27,271 nt of DNA from Flavobacteriales bacterium (GCA_015494775.1 WGAP01000107.1:1-27271); one strand, 5' to 3'; counted from the first letter of the stretch, positions 15,668 to 23,345 are shown. The notes: generated from the letters alone by a model not told the origin. Numbers and translations are program-made.

Positions 15668-16213
15668 ATGGAAAAATTCGTAATAAAACTCGACGAAACG
15701 GACTATCTTACGTATCAACTTTATGCCGCATCGAAGTCCGAAAGGATTAAAAAGAATCGTAGATTATCATGGATTAGATATACTGTTTTATGGCTCTTCT
15801 TTGCATTTCTCTTTCACCTGTCGGGTGAATACCGTATTCGGAATATACTTTTGTTAACGGCATTATTTTTCTTGATTTTTCTACCTTCGATTATACGAAA
15901 AAGTTACGAAGAGCATTACCTAAAAAACGTCAGGGAACATTATAAAAACCTATTTGGTGCTGAATCCGAGGTTTGGTTTGACAATGAATTTTTGTTTGAT
16001 TCGGATCCATATTCTTTCACTAAAATCAAATTAACCGCCATGGAACAAATCAATGAAATTCCCTCTCATATTTTCATTAAGCTAAAAGGCGGCAAATCAA
16101 TGATTGTCCCCAAAGCCCAAATAGCTTTGGAAAAGTTCAAACAAGAACTCCAAGCCATTGCAAACCGGTTAAACATTCCTTGGAACGTGGAACCGGATTG
16201 GAAATGGAAATAA
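15668..16213 (+). CDS. YcxB-like two-helix membrane protein
   Basis: Starting from the ATG at 15668 (an in-frame TTG at 15644 is part of the promoter box), the protein has 181 residues. A short N-terminal strand region is followed by two membrane helices (about residues 34-52 and 57-76) separated by a tight charged turn, then a basic linker (RKSYEEHYLKNVREHYKN) and a cytosolic domain of alternating strands (SEVWFDNEFLF, FTKIKLTAMEQINEIPSHIFIKL, SMIVPK). This is the layout of the YcxB-like family, whose function is unknown. The call is by layout rather than by a diagnostic motif. It is AT-richer than the ribosomal operon next door and is followed after 12 bases by another small gene. Confidence 0.7.
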   Translation: MEKFVIKLDETDYLTYQLYAASKSERIKKNRRLSWIRYTVLWLFFAFLFHLSGEYRIRNILLLTALFFLIFLPSIIRKSYEEHYLKNVREHYKNLFGAESEVWFDNEFLFDSDPYSFTKIKLTAMEQINEIPSHIFIKLKGGKSMIVPKAQIALEKFKQELQAIANRLNIPWNVEPDWKWK

Positions 16214-16225
16214 AACAACCAACCT

Positions 16226-16702
16226 ATGCTCCGTATTCATTTTTTCATTGTTATTTTATTGCTTACATCATCACGATGTTCAGGCCCGGAAAATAAACCG
16301 ACACAACCGCCAAAAGAAAAGGAAACCTGGGTATATTATCACACCAAGGATTCCGTCCCGGAATTACTTTTTGACGTCCTGCGCCAAATCCACCACGGTA
16401 GATTTGAAATAGCCAATCCCGACGAAGAATACAACGCTACCGATGTGATTAATGACTCTTTGCCCATACGCAAACTAGTACTATTGGCACGAAAAGGAGA
16501 CCAATGGCGAATGACTTATTTGGAAGGCGGTTTTGGAAAAAAATATGTTTATACGGAATGTAAAATTAGGTCGGATTCGATTTTTGATTTCGGAATAACC
16601 CAAACTTTACTCCGTATCGATAACAATGATAGCATTGATAAATATCTTTCGGAGAAGAAATTGATTCCCAAGAAAATAACACCAATCAATATTTCCAGGT
16701 AA
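16226..16702 (+). CDS. Exported protein of unknown function
   Basis: The 158-residue protein has a hydrophobic N-terminus (LRIHFFIVILLLTSSRC) consistent with a signal peptide. The Cys at residue 18 is preceded by Arg, which does not fit a good lipobox, so lipidation is uncertain. The rest is hydrophilic with no family I recognise: an early charged Pro/Lys stretch, then a region with RKLVLLARKGDQWRMTYLEGG, which suggests a beta-rich fold. It starts 12 bases after the YcxB-like gene and is likely in the same transcript. Confidence 0.65.
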   Translation: MLRIHFFIVILLLTSSRCSGPENKPTQPPKEKETWVYYHTKDSVPELLFDVLRQIHHGRFEIANPDEEYNATDVINDSLPIRKLVLLARKGDQWRMTYLEGGFGKKYVYTECKIRSDSIFDFGITQTLLRIDNNDSIDKYLSEKKLIPKKITPINISR

Positions 16703-16734
16703 AAAATAATACGGGCAAATTTTTCTAAAAACAC

Positions 16735-16742
16735 TATCTTTG
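16735..16742 (+). promoter_or_regulatory. Bacteroidota -7 box (TATCTTTG) for the 90-residue protein gene
   Basis: TATCTTTG is an exact TAnnTTTG match 16 bases before the ATG at 16759, giving a short leader. Confidence 0.6.
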
Positions 16743-16758
16743 ATAAAAGCATTTCATT

Positions 16759-17031
16759 ATGATCGGTGCCGGACATATGGCGGATATGAACAACCGCATC
16801 AAACAAAACCGTGCGCTAAAAAAATCGCAGCGGAATAAGTTTAAAGGAAACTCCTACGACTTTCCCTTTATCAAAAAATCCGGACGTCATTCACGGCCTT
16901 TGTCTGCTGCCGAAAGAGCACAGAACACCAGGCAAGGACGCCGGATCAGTCGTTTTGATTCAAGAAAGCTAATGGTTGTTTTAGGAATTTTTATTGCGGT
17001 TCTGATTCTTGTTTCGATGCTTTTAGGATAA
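16759..17031 (+). CDS. Small basic protein with C-terminal membrane anchor
   Basis: The 90-residue protein has a strongly basic N-terminal 65 residues (many Lys, Arg, Asn, Gln) and one C-terminal membrane helix (KLMVVLGIFIAVLILVSMLLG, about residues 70-90), i.e. a tail-anchored layout with a cytoplasmic basic domain. I do not recognise the family. The coding call is supported by its own promoter box, a good ATG and a clear hydrophobic segment in this frame. A stop codon follows immediately after the membrane helix. Confidence 0.65.
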   Translation: MIGAGHMADMNNRIKQNRALKKSQRNKFKGNSYDFPFIKKSGRHSRPLSAAERAQNTRQGRRISRFDSRKLMVVLGIFIAVLILVSMLLG

Positions 17032-17054
17032 ACAAAAAATCAAGATTCAAACGT

Positions 17055-17114
17055 CGGTCCTACCTTTCCCGCATGCCGGACCGAGCGGTAATGGCTCGAA
17101 GGGCGCGAGAGCCA
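17055..17114. other. Two small stems between convergent genes
   Basis: In the 154-base gap between two convergent genes, CGGTCC (17055-17060) can pair with GGACCG (17078-17083) and TGGCTC (17092-17097) with GAGCCA (17109-17114). Neither is followed by a T tract in a useful direction, so these are not canonical terminators. Confidence 0.35.
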
Positions 17115-17185
17115 CGCCAAAAAAAACACGTCGATTACGACTTACAACCGAAACAAGGATGCCCTTTACTTCACCGCAAAATTTA

Positions 17186-17614
17186 TCACTCTTCGTCAAA
17201 AATAATATCGTAACTAATTTCGGCAAAGTGCCCGAACATGTGGTAAACGCCGCAATAACGTTCGCGCGACAATTTCACGGCCTTGGTGAGTTTGGCACGG
17301 TCCATATCTTTGCCTTTGAAGGTGTAGGTAACGTGCACTTTGTCGTAATATTTGGGATGTTCGTCGGTCATGTGGGCGTCCACATCCACGGTAAAGTCGG
17401 TTACTTGCTCGTCGGTGCGCATTTTTTTCATCAACGAAGCCACGTCCATTCCCGTGCAGCCGGCCAGGGCCACCAGCATCAGGGGCTTGGCATTGTAGCC
17501 GTAGCCGCGTCCGCCGAATTTGGCTTCTCCGTCCAGGGGCAACGGTTTGTCTTGTCCGGGCGCATAGGCGTCAAAGGCCAACCCGCGTTGCCATACCAAT
17601 TTTACGTTTTTCAT
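17186..17614 (-). CDS. OsmC-family peroxiredoxin-like protein
   Basis: The 142-residue protein from the ATG at 17614 matches the OsmC/YhfA fold. The two redox cysteines of the family are present: C53 in ALAGCTGMDVASLMKKM and C121 in RERYCGVYHMF. OsmC proteins reduce organic hydroperoxides with dithiols; the YhfA-like branch is less well characterised. The frame is open further upstream into repeat DNA, but no plausible start is there and the promoter box lies just before the ATG. It is a single gene converging on the small membrane-anchored protein gene. Confidence 0.92.
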   Translation of the reverse strand: MKNVKLVWQRGLAFDAYAPGQDKPLPLDGEAKFGGRGYGYNAKPLMLVALAGCTGMDVASLMKKMRTDEQVTDFTVDVDAHMTDEHPKYYDKVHVTYTFKGKDMDRAKLTKAVKLSRERYCGVYHMFGHFAEISYDIIFDEE

Positions 17615-17640
17615 ACGCTTGCGTTTTTTTGTTTTCGGCA

Positions 17641-17675
17641 CAAAAATACGAATAATCGGCGGTTGATTTTTCAAA
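17641..17675 (-). promoter_or_regulatory. Promoter for the OsmC-like gene (TTTG, N23, TATTTTTG)
   Basis: On the minus strand TTTG (17672-17675) and TATTTTTG (17641-17648) are 23 bases apart, matching the -33 and -7 elements. The predicted leader is about 20 to 25 bases. Confidence 0.65.
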
Positions 17676-17689
17676 GCGCTACGGCAACC

Positions 17690-17969
17690 GCTCCGGGGGG
17701 CGTTTGCCTTCGCGGGCTTCGCGAGCCCTTGCGGTCTCGCTACGCAGCTACGGGAACCTGCGGCTTCCACGAGCCATAGCCAAGGGCCGCGCCTTGTTTC
17801 CCTCCGCGCACCGGTGAGCCCGTCCGCCGCCCTAAGCCCGTCCGAAACAGGCGGCCGGTCTCCCCGGACGTTGCTCCCGACATTGCTTGCGCAATGTGCG
17901 GGACAGGTTCGGCAGCCCGTTCCGGTCTGCCTGCGCTACATTATTTTTTTATCAAGGCAAACGTAAATT
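17690..17969. repeat. GC-rich mosaic repeat block 2
   Basis: This block contains the same modules as 12405-12866 but in the opposite order: module Q (about 17752-17805) comes first and module P (about 17852-17925) second. The block then passes through an AT-rich stretch into the tail repeat. No credible gene is present between the OsmC-like gene and clpB. Confidence 0.72.
17875..17903. repeat. REP-like hairpin, copy 2
   Basis: TCCCG-ACATTGC, loop TTGC, GCAATGT-(G)-CGGGA: the same twelve-pair fold as copy 1, with a longer loop and G at the bulge. Confidence 0.75.
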
Positions 17970-18020
17970 ATTGATAATCAATTCAAAATTCATAATTTAA
18001 AATTCATCATTAAATCCGCG
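17970..18020. repeat. AT-rich tail repeat, copy 2
   Basis: A near-identical copy of 12867-12917 that ends in AAATCCGCG and continues straight into the folded GC-rich element at 18017. Confidence 0.75.
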
Positions 18021-18216
18021 CCAGGGATGGGAGCGGTTATGCGGCGCAGGCGGCGAGCATGCTTTTCCGCCCGGCGGAGGCGACCGGAGGAAGCCCCACG
18101 CACGGGCGGGCGCGGGCGCGCGTGCCGCGCGCCCGCGCAAAAGCAGCGAGCCGACAAGCCGCATTCGAGCGGACAGCCCGGTCCCGACATCGCGCAAGCG
18201 ATGTACGGGAGGCGCC
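18017..18216. repeat. Folded GC-rich element with covarying stem, copy A
   Basis: It starts CGCGCCAGGGATGGGAGCGG, a stretch shared with 27123. The core is closed by TGCTTTT (18060-18066) pairing with AAAAGCA (18139-18145). Inside are CCGCCCGGCGG, GCCC/GGGC around CACGCAC, and a twelve-pair hairpin GCGCGGGCGCGC (18110-18121), loop GTGCC, GCGCGCCCGCGC (18127-18138). Outside, CGGC/GCCG and GCGGC/GCCGC extend the stem, and GCGCC (18018-18022) may pair with GGCGC (18211-18215). Frames through it give Arg/Ala/Pro-rich peptides, considered non-coding. Confidence 0.75.
18182..18210. repeat. REP-like hairpin, copy 3
   Basis: TCCCG-ACATCGC, loop GCAA, GCGATGT-(A)-CGGGA. The pair T-A of copies 1 and 2 is replaced by C-G, a compensatory change. 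It sits at the 3' end of the folded element. Confidence 0.78.
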
Positions 18217-18225
18217 CAAAAACAA

Positions 18226-18259
18226 AAAAAGGACGCCCGTTGCAGAGCGCCCTTTTTGA
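18226..18259 (-). terminator. Rho-independent terminator of clpB
   Basis: On the minus strand AAAAAGGGCGC, loop of ten bases, GCGTCC followed by TTTTTTT. The stem has six GC-rich pairs with one G-U and can be extended by A-T pairs. It begins 15 bases after the clpB stop codon. Confidence 0.85.
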
Positions 18260-18274
18260 TGCGGGTTCGGTTGA

Positions 18275-20911
18275 TTATTGTTTTTCGTGTGCGGCTTTTT
18301 CCTCGGGTTTTTCCGCTTGCTTGTTGCGGAACACGATGTGTCCGTTGTCCACATCGATGACAATGGTGCTGTCGGAATGGATTTCGCCGGCCAGGAGTTT
18401 TTTGGACAATTCGTTGAGAATGTCCCGTTGGATAACCCGTTTGACCGGACGCGCACCGTATTCGGGGTCGAAACCTTTCTTGGCCAGGTAGTCCACCACG
18501 CGGTCGGTGTATTCGATGCGGATGTTTTGGCCCGACAGGATTTTGGCCACATTGTCGAGTTGGATTTTGACGATTTTGCGCACATCGTCCTCGGTGAGGG
18601 GTTCGAACATCACGATTTCGTCGATGCGGTTGAGGAACTCGGGACGCACGCGTTTTTTGAGTTCGGTCAGCACGGCTTGTTTGGCTTTTTCGGCCGCTTT
18701 ATGACGTTCCTCAGGCGTTTTGGCGTTTTCAAAGGCCTCTTGGATTTTGCCGGCGCCCATGTTGGAGGTCATAATGATGATGGTGTTTTTGAAGTCGGCC
18801 GTGCGGCCTTTGTTGTCGGTCAGGCGACCTTCGTCCAGCATTTGAAGCAGGATGTTGAAGGTGTCGGGGTGGGCCTTTTCGATTTCGTCCAGCAGGATGA
18901 CCGAATAGGGTTTGCGGCGGACGGCTTCGGTGAGTTGGCCGCCTTCTTCGTAGCCCACGTATCCCGGAGGCGCGCCCACCAAGCGGCTTACGGCGTGTTT
19001 TTCCTGATATTCGCTCATATCGATGCGCGTGAGCGCTTTTTCGTCGTTGAACAGGTATTCGGCCAGCGCCTTGGCCAATTCGGTTTTACCCACACCCGTG
19101 GTTCCCAGAAACAGGAACGAACCGATGGGTTTTTTGGGGTCTTTCAGTCCGGCGCGCGAACGGCGAACGGCGTCGGCCACGGCACGTATGGCTTCGTCCT
19201 GGCCCACTACGCGTTTGTGGAGTTCTTCTTCCAGGTGAAGGAGTTTTTCGCGTTCGCTTTGCAGCATTTTTTGGACCGGAATACCCGTCCATTTGGCCAC
19301 CACTTCGGCCACGTCTTCGGCGGTTACTTCTTCCTTGATGAGCGAACTGTCCTTTTGTTTTTCCTGTAATTCCTTTTGGGCTTGTTCCAATTGGTTTTCC
19401 AAATCTTTTATCTTGCCGTAGCGCAATTCGGCCACCTTGCCGTAGTCGCCTTCACGTTCGGCTTGTTCGGCTTGGAATTTGGCGTCTTCTATTTGTTTTT
19501 TGATGTCCTGGATTTTGTCCACCAAATCTTTTTCTTCGCGCCATTTCGCGTAGATTTGGTTACGTTTTTCTTTGAGTTCGCTCAGTTCTTTTTCCAGCTC
19601 TTGGATTTTCTGTGTATCGCCTTCGCGGCGAATGGCCGCCAGTTCGATTTCCAATTGCATGATTTGGCGGTCGAGTTTATCCAATTCTTCGGGTTTGGAA
19701 TTGATTTCCATACGCAGTTTGGAGGCCGCTTCGTCCATCAGGTCGATGGCCTTGTCGGGCAGGAAGCGGTCGGAAATGTAGCGCGAGGAGAGTTCCACGG
19801 CGCTGATGACCGCGTCGTCTTTGATGCGCACCTTGTGATGTTGTTCGTATTTGTCCTTGATGCCGCGCAGGATGGAAATGGCCGATTCCTGGTCGGGTTC
19901 GTCCACCATAACTTTTTGGAAACGGCGTTCGAGGGCTTTGTCTTTTTCGAAATGTTTTTGGAATTCATCCAACGTGGTGGCACCGATGGTGCGCAGTTCG
20001 CCGCGGGCCAATGCCGGTTTGAGGATGTTGGCCGCATCCATGGCGCCTTGACCGCCGCCGGCACCCACAAGCGTGTGGATTTCGTCGATAAAGAGGATGA
20101 TATTGCCATCGGATTTTTTGACTTCGTTGATTACCGATTTGAGGCGTTCTTCGAACTCGCCTTTGTATTTGGCACCGGCCAAAAGGGCGCCCATATCCAA
20201 GGCATAAATTTGCTTGTCTTTGAGGTTTTCGGGCACATCGCCTTTGGCGATGCGGTGGGCCAAACCTTCCACTATGGCCGTTTTACCGGTTCCGGGTTCG
20301 CCTACCAAAATCGGATTGTTTTTGGTGCGGCGTGAAAGGATTTGCAGCACGCGGCGAATTTCTTCGTCGCGGCCGATAACGGGGTCCAATTTACCTTCGC
20401 GGGCCAATTTGGTCAGGTTGATGGCGTATTTTTCCAGGGCTTTGTAGGTGTCTTCCTGGCTTTGGGAAGTAACCCGCGCGCCTTTGCGCAATTCTTCGAT
20501 GGCTTTGGTCAACCCGTCGCGCGTAACGCCCATATCCTTCATCACACGCGAGACGGCGTCGCCACTGTTGAAAATGGCCAACAGCAGGTGTTCCACCGAC
20601 ACGTATTCGTCTTTCATTTTTTCGGCCAGGTTCAAGGCGTCGTTGAGCGTTTTGCTCGTGGTGCGCGAAAGCGTAATTTCGGCGCCCGACACCTTGGGCA
20701 GGGATTGAAGTATTTGATCCATGCGTTGGCGGAACATATTGGGGTCCACGCCCACCTTGCGAAGCAAGTGGGGTGTTACGTTTTCGTCGGTTTCGAGAAT
20801 GGCTTTCATCAGGTGGGCATTCTCGATTTGCGGATGTTGCATCCCTTGGGCGATTTGCATCGCCTTTTGGATGGCTTCCTGTGATTTTATGGTGAATTTA
20901 TCAAAGTTCAT
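18275..20911 (-). CDS. clpB: ATP-dependent disaggregase ClpB
   Basis: Full-length ClpB (878 residues), the hexameric AAA+ chaperone that pulls proteins out of aggregates together with DnaK. Domains in order are: N-terminal Clp_N repeats (1-145), first AAA+ module with Walker A GEPGTGKT (204-211) and Walker B IILFIDEIH, the middle coiled-coil domain (about 405-525) that distinguishes ClpB from ClpA/ClpC, the second AAA+ module with Walker A GTTGVGKT (603-610), the pore loop GYVGYEEGG and the arginine-finger region PEFLNRIDE, then the C-terminal small domain. There is no ClpP-binding (I/L)GF loop evident. The C-terminus ends in a short charged tail. It stands alone with its own terminator; no recognisable CIRCE element or clean TAnnTTTG box lies upstream (GACCTTTG is the nearest). 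Confidence 0.98.
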   Translation of the reverse strand: MNFDKFTIKSQEAIQKAMQIAQGMQHPQIENAHLMKAILETDENVTPHLLRKVGVDPNMFRQRMDQILQSLPKVSGAEITLSRTTSKTLNDALNLAEKMKDEYVSVEHLLLAIFNSGDAVSRVMKDMGVTRDGLTKAIEELRKGARVTSQSQEDTYKALEKYAINLTKLAREGKLDPVIGRDEEIRRVLQILSRRTKNNPILVGEPGTGKTAIVEGLAHRIAKGDVPENLKDKQIYALDMGALLAGAKYKGEFEERLKSVINEVKKSDGNIILFIDEIHTLVGAGGGQGAMDAANILKPALARGELRTIGATTLDEFQKHFEKDKALERRFQKVMVDEPDQESAISILRGIKDKYEQHHKVRIKDDAVISAVELSSRYISDRFLPDKAIDLMDEAASKLRMEINSKPEELDKLDRQIMQLEIELAAIRREGDTQKIQELEKELSELKEKRNQIYAKWREEKDLVDKIQDIKKQIEDAKFQAEQAEREGDYGKVAELRYGKIKDLENQLEQAQKELQEKQKDSSLIKEEVTAEDVAEVVAKWTGIPVQKMLQSEREKLLHLEEELHKRVVGQDEAIRAVADAVRRSRAGLKDPKKPIGSFLFLGTTGVGKTELAKALAEYLFNDEKALTRIDMSEYQEKHAVSRLVGAPPGYVGYEEGGQLTEAVRRKPYSVILLDEIEKAHPDTFNILLQMLDEGRLTDNKGRTADFKNTIIIMTSNMGAGKIQEAFENAKTPEERHKAAEKAKQAVLTELKKRVRPEFLNRIDEIVMFEPLTEDDVRKIVKIQLDNVAKILSGQNIRIEYTDRVVDYLAKKGFDPEYGARPVKRVIQRDILNELSKKLLAGEIHSDSTIVIDVDNGHIVFRNKQAEKPEEKAAHEKQ

Positions 20912-21153
20912 GTTCGGTATATTTTAAAGGTTAATTTCATTCCCATAACATCAAAAAATGTTCCCAAAGGTCGATTATGCCAATACGTCCTTAAAAAAAG
21001 CGGTTGCGGGATTAAATCGGACAATTTGGCTTGGAAAGGCGGTTTTTTTGGCATTGGGTTGTGGAAATCCACCCCTACCTACTTAATAGCATCCGATTTT
21101 GAACCGAAATTTATAATCCTCGGGGCTTAATCTCGTCCAAAATGAATTTTACA

Positions 21154-21549
21154 TCAAATTTTAATCAATTCAAAAGGATTATTGATGGAATGCCGTCCAA
21201 AAATTTCCAGCAAGGCCACTAAATCATTTTTGTTGGCCTTATATTTTGCCAATTTCTTGAAATGATAAGGTTGATTTAAAGCCGGAATTCGTGTAGCAAA
21301 AAAAGGTGGTAATTCATCAAAAATGTAATCCTTATCGATCTTAGGAAAATTGGCTAAGGGTGAAACGAAGGGATTCCGCTTATATTCATCGGAATAGGAA
21401 AAATACCATTTATTATCTTTATGACGTAAGGTTCCTATTAACTTTCCTTTGTATCGAAGTTCGAAAGTAGCATCACTTCGGGCCATAGCATGGTCCAAAT
21501 GAAAATCCTTTTCCAGTTTCCAGGGAATTAATTTTTTAAGGATACTCAT
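21154..21549 (-). CDS. Stand-alone HipA N-terminal-domain-like protein
   Basis: The 131-residue protein resembles the N-terminal subdomain of HipA kinases: FELRYKGKLIGTLRHKDNKW with YFSYSDEYKR (the "G.L....~wsFsY" pattern of that domain), PLANFP, then the helical part ELPPFFATRIPALNQPYHFK and KNDLVALLEIFGRHSINNPFEL, which aligns with the "LLPEG...lL...G" part of HipA. In the known split system HipBST the small HipS protein corresponds to this subdomain and acts as antitoxin. Here it follows the kinase instead of preceding it, and its ATG overlaps the kinase stop codon (ATGA), so translation is coupled. The gene is AT-rich compared with clpB next door. Role as antitoxin is inference. Confidence 0.75.
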   Translation of the reverse strand: MSILKKLIPWKLEKDFHLDHAMARSDATFELRYKGKLIGTLRHKDNKWYFSYSDEYKRNPFVSPLANFPKIDKDYIFDELPPFFATRIPALNQPYHFKKLAKYKANKNDLVALLEIFGRHSINNPFELIKI

Positions 21550-22502
21550 GATGCTAATATTATTTTGATTTTTTCGTATCGATAATGCAATATTTCACGT
21601 ATAAAATTTCTTCGGGTTGACGTAAATAAGCTTTTATAATATTCATTATCCAAGATTTCAAAAACCTTGCCAATTTTTTCTTTTTCAAAAATAGCAATTA
21701 TTTCGGAATCACTCGAAAAGTAATGTTTATACCTGCTGACAAGATCAAAATGATTTATTGTTTTTTGTCCGGGGTTTTCAATGCCGATTTTTGGGCGGCT
21801 TTTCTCGCAATATTTTTGAACCACATCTATCAATGAACGGCTTTCAATTACGCGTAATAAATATTGCTCATCTTTGTTCCACATTAAAGCCCTGGCCGAA
21901 TCGTATATAGGAGAATATTTCGGCGGGATTGTGCTGTCCTTTACATTGGTAATAATCCCCCAATTATACATATGTCGATCATTATTCCCCACCAAGGCAT
22001 CGAAAAAAAGTGTATGCATAAATTTTCTGAAAATTTGAGCAGAAAAATCGGGATAACGTTCTTCCATTACTTTATTAGTAAAGGTTATCGTAAAAAAATC
22101 TTGGGTTAATTTCATCTGTTCCACTTCTTCAACAAACTGCCTGTCTTCGAGATACGCTGCATAAATCTCCGCTCCGTGTTCAAGTTTTTCATCGTTTGAC
22201 AAAAAATATTTGGACAGTAGCCGAATCTGTCCGCCAATCAGGCACAATTTTGTTTGCGCCATATTAAATCCAAAGGCATTTCCAACGTCTGTAAGAAATT
22301 GCTCGGTAATGGATTCATTGGGATACCATTTGTGTCCCAGTTTGGCAATATATACCGGCCAAGATTTAAATTTTTGTTTAGGAACTATGCCATATTCATA
22401 CAAACGAACTATATCTTTGGGCGCATCTCCTGTTACAGCAACATTTTTAATAATGGAATATCTGTGTCGTTTAGCAATACAAATTTTGGAATACCCAGGC
22501 AA
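21546..22502 (-). CDS. HipA-like kinase (probable toxin), start uncertain
   Basis: The C-terminal two thirds match the HipA-type kinase fold: YIAKLGHKWYPNES (K54, E63; nucleotide-binding strand), RLLSKYFL (hinge), LFFDALVGNNDRHMYNWGII with the catalytic D175 and N180 in the D(x)4N spacing of HipA, and YSPIYDSARAL with the metal-binding D201. HipA-type kinases phosphorylate aminoacyl-tRNA synthetases or other targets and slow growth. In-frame ATG is absent before residue 81; the only usual start codon is TTG at 22502, which lies in the T tract of a terminator-like hairpin. An ATG at 22521 is out of frame by one base at a T6 run. No HTH (HipB) gene lies on either side. Kinase call is good; start and activity are unsure. 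Confidence 0.72.
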   Translation of the reverse strand: MPGYSKICIAKRHRYSIIKNVAVTGDAPKDIVRLYEYGIVPKQKFKSWPVYIAKLGHKWYPNESITEQFLTDVGNAFGFNMAQTKLCLIGGQIRLLSKYFLSNDEKLEHGAEIYAAYLEDRQFVEEVEQMKLTQDFFTITFTNKVMEERYPDFSAQIFRKFMHTLFFDALVGNNDRHMYNWGIITNVKDSTIPPKYSPIYDSARALMWNKDEQYLLRVIESRSLIDVVQKYCEKSRPKIGIENPGQKTINHFDLVSRYKHYFSSDSEIIAIFEKEKIGKVFEILDNEYYKSLFTSTRRNFIREILHYRYEKIKIILAS

Positions 22503-22528
22503 AAAAGCCCGAATATTTCATAACGGGC
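22501..22528 (-). terminator. Terminator-like hairpin between the exported-protein gene and the HipA-like kinase
   Basis: On the minus strand GCCCG, loop TTATGAAATATT, CGGGC, followed by TTTTTT. It could end the transcript of the gene at 22580-23167. The ATG at 22521-22519 lies in its loop. Confidence 0.55.
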
Positions 22529-22579
22529 AACGGTTTAATATGCTTAAAGTGAGGACTTATTAGGCGCCAAATAGCCATT

Positions 22580-23167
22580 TTACCTAAACTTAATCTTCAC
22601 CTTGATGCGCTCCAATTCCCGCAGACCGCCGAAACGGGTAGGATCCTTGACAATAACGCCGAAAAAAAGATAAAGCGGAAAACGGTTTTGACGCATATCC
22701 ACACGGCGGCGTTCTTCCACCAAATCGAGGCGTTGCACCCGGCGGTAAGCCAAAATGCGGTTGCCCTGCTTGACGATGCGGTCGAACTTGTTCCAATTGC
22801 GCAAAGGATTGTATTCCCAGTATTGGAAAAACTCGGAATGCACTTTGAGCTCCTTGTTGGGATTGAATTTGTATTCCGAAAAAACCTTGCGCGGCACGTA
22901 GTCGAAATCGGGAACCGGCTGCGAAGGCAGGAGCGTAAAATAGGGTTTGGGTTTGAAGGAAGTATTGACGTAAATGCCCGAAACCTTGTCGGGTTGTACA
23001 AACTCGAAAATCAACGTAAAGGGTTTACGTTCAAGGGTTACGGTTCGATTGTTGACCAATTGCCGGTGGCCGTCCTGCTCAATGTAGATGTTGACATAAT
23101 GTTGCGCCCGGGCCGCCGTCAAGGCCAACCACAAGAGCAAAATCCATCCGAAACGACCGTATTTCAT
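22580..23167 (-). CDS. Exported protein of unknown function
   Basis: The 195-residue protein from the ATG at 23167 has a signal peptide (KYGRFGWILLLWLALTAARAQ, cleavage likely after ARA). A GTG 39 bases upstream would only add residues before the signal peptide. The mature part is basic and probably beta-rich: HYVNIYIEQDGHRQLVNNRT, FTLIFEFVQPDKVSGIYVNTS, with many aromatic residues and repeated NP/NW motifs (KFNPNKELK, YNPLRNWNKFDRIV). I do not recognise a family. It is transcribed divergently from the M1 aminopeptidase gene, 194 bases away. No TAnnTTTG box is clear upstream. Confidence 0.75.
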   Translation of the reverse strand: MKYGRFGWILLLWLALTAARAQHYVNIYIEQDGHRQLVNNRTVTLERKPFTLIFEFVQPDKVSGIYVNTSFKPKPYFTLLPSQPVPDFDYVPRKVFSEYKFNPNKELKVHSEFFQYWEYNPLRNWNKFDRIVKQGNRILAYRRVQRLDLVEERRRVDMRQNRFPLYLFFGVIVKDPTRFGGLRELERIKVKIKFR

Positions 23168-23337
23168 CCAGTTTTTTTTCAATGAGTAAAAGTAAAGAAA
23201 AAGCACGAAACAGGGAAACCGCTTGCCCGGATGGTAGTGCCGGACGGATTTCGGGCCTATTTAAACCCGCGAAATACGCCGGTAAAATTTGATGCGGCGA
23301 AAATTTTATCCGCACCGTAACAATCCGGCTCAATTTG

Positions 23338-23345
23338 TATCTTTG
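23338..23345 (+). promoter_or_regulatory. Bacteroidota -7 box (TATCTTTG) for the M1 peptidase gene
   Basis: TATCTTTG is an exact match to TAnnTTTG and ends 16 bases before the ATG, so the leader should be about ten bases. A TTTG overlaps its upstream edge, but none has the right -33 spacing. Confidence 0.65.

Noticed and set aside
18278..20335. Two long plus-strand frames (363 and 319 codons) opposite clpB
   Set aside because: They are antisense to clpB, rich in Phe, Gly and Val with no domain pattern, and explained by codon bias of clpB.
22580..23167. Exported-protein gene as part of the HipA cassette
   Set aside because: It has a signal peptide, is separated by a terminator-like hairpin and has a higher GC content than the cassette.
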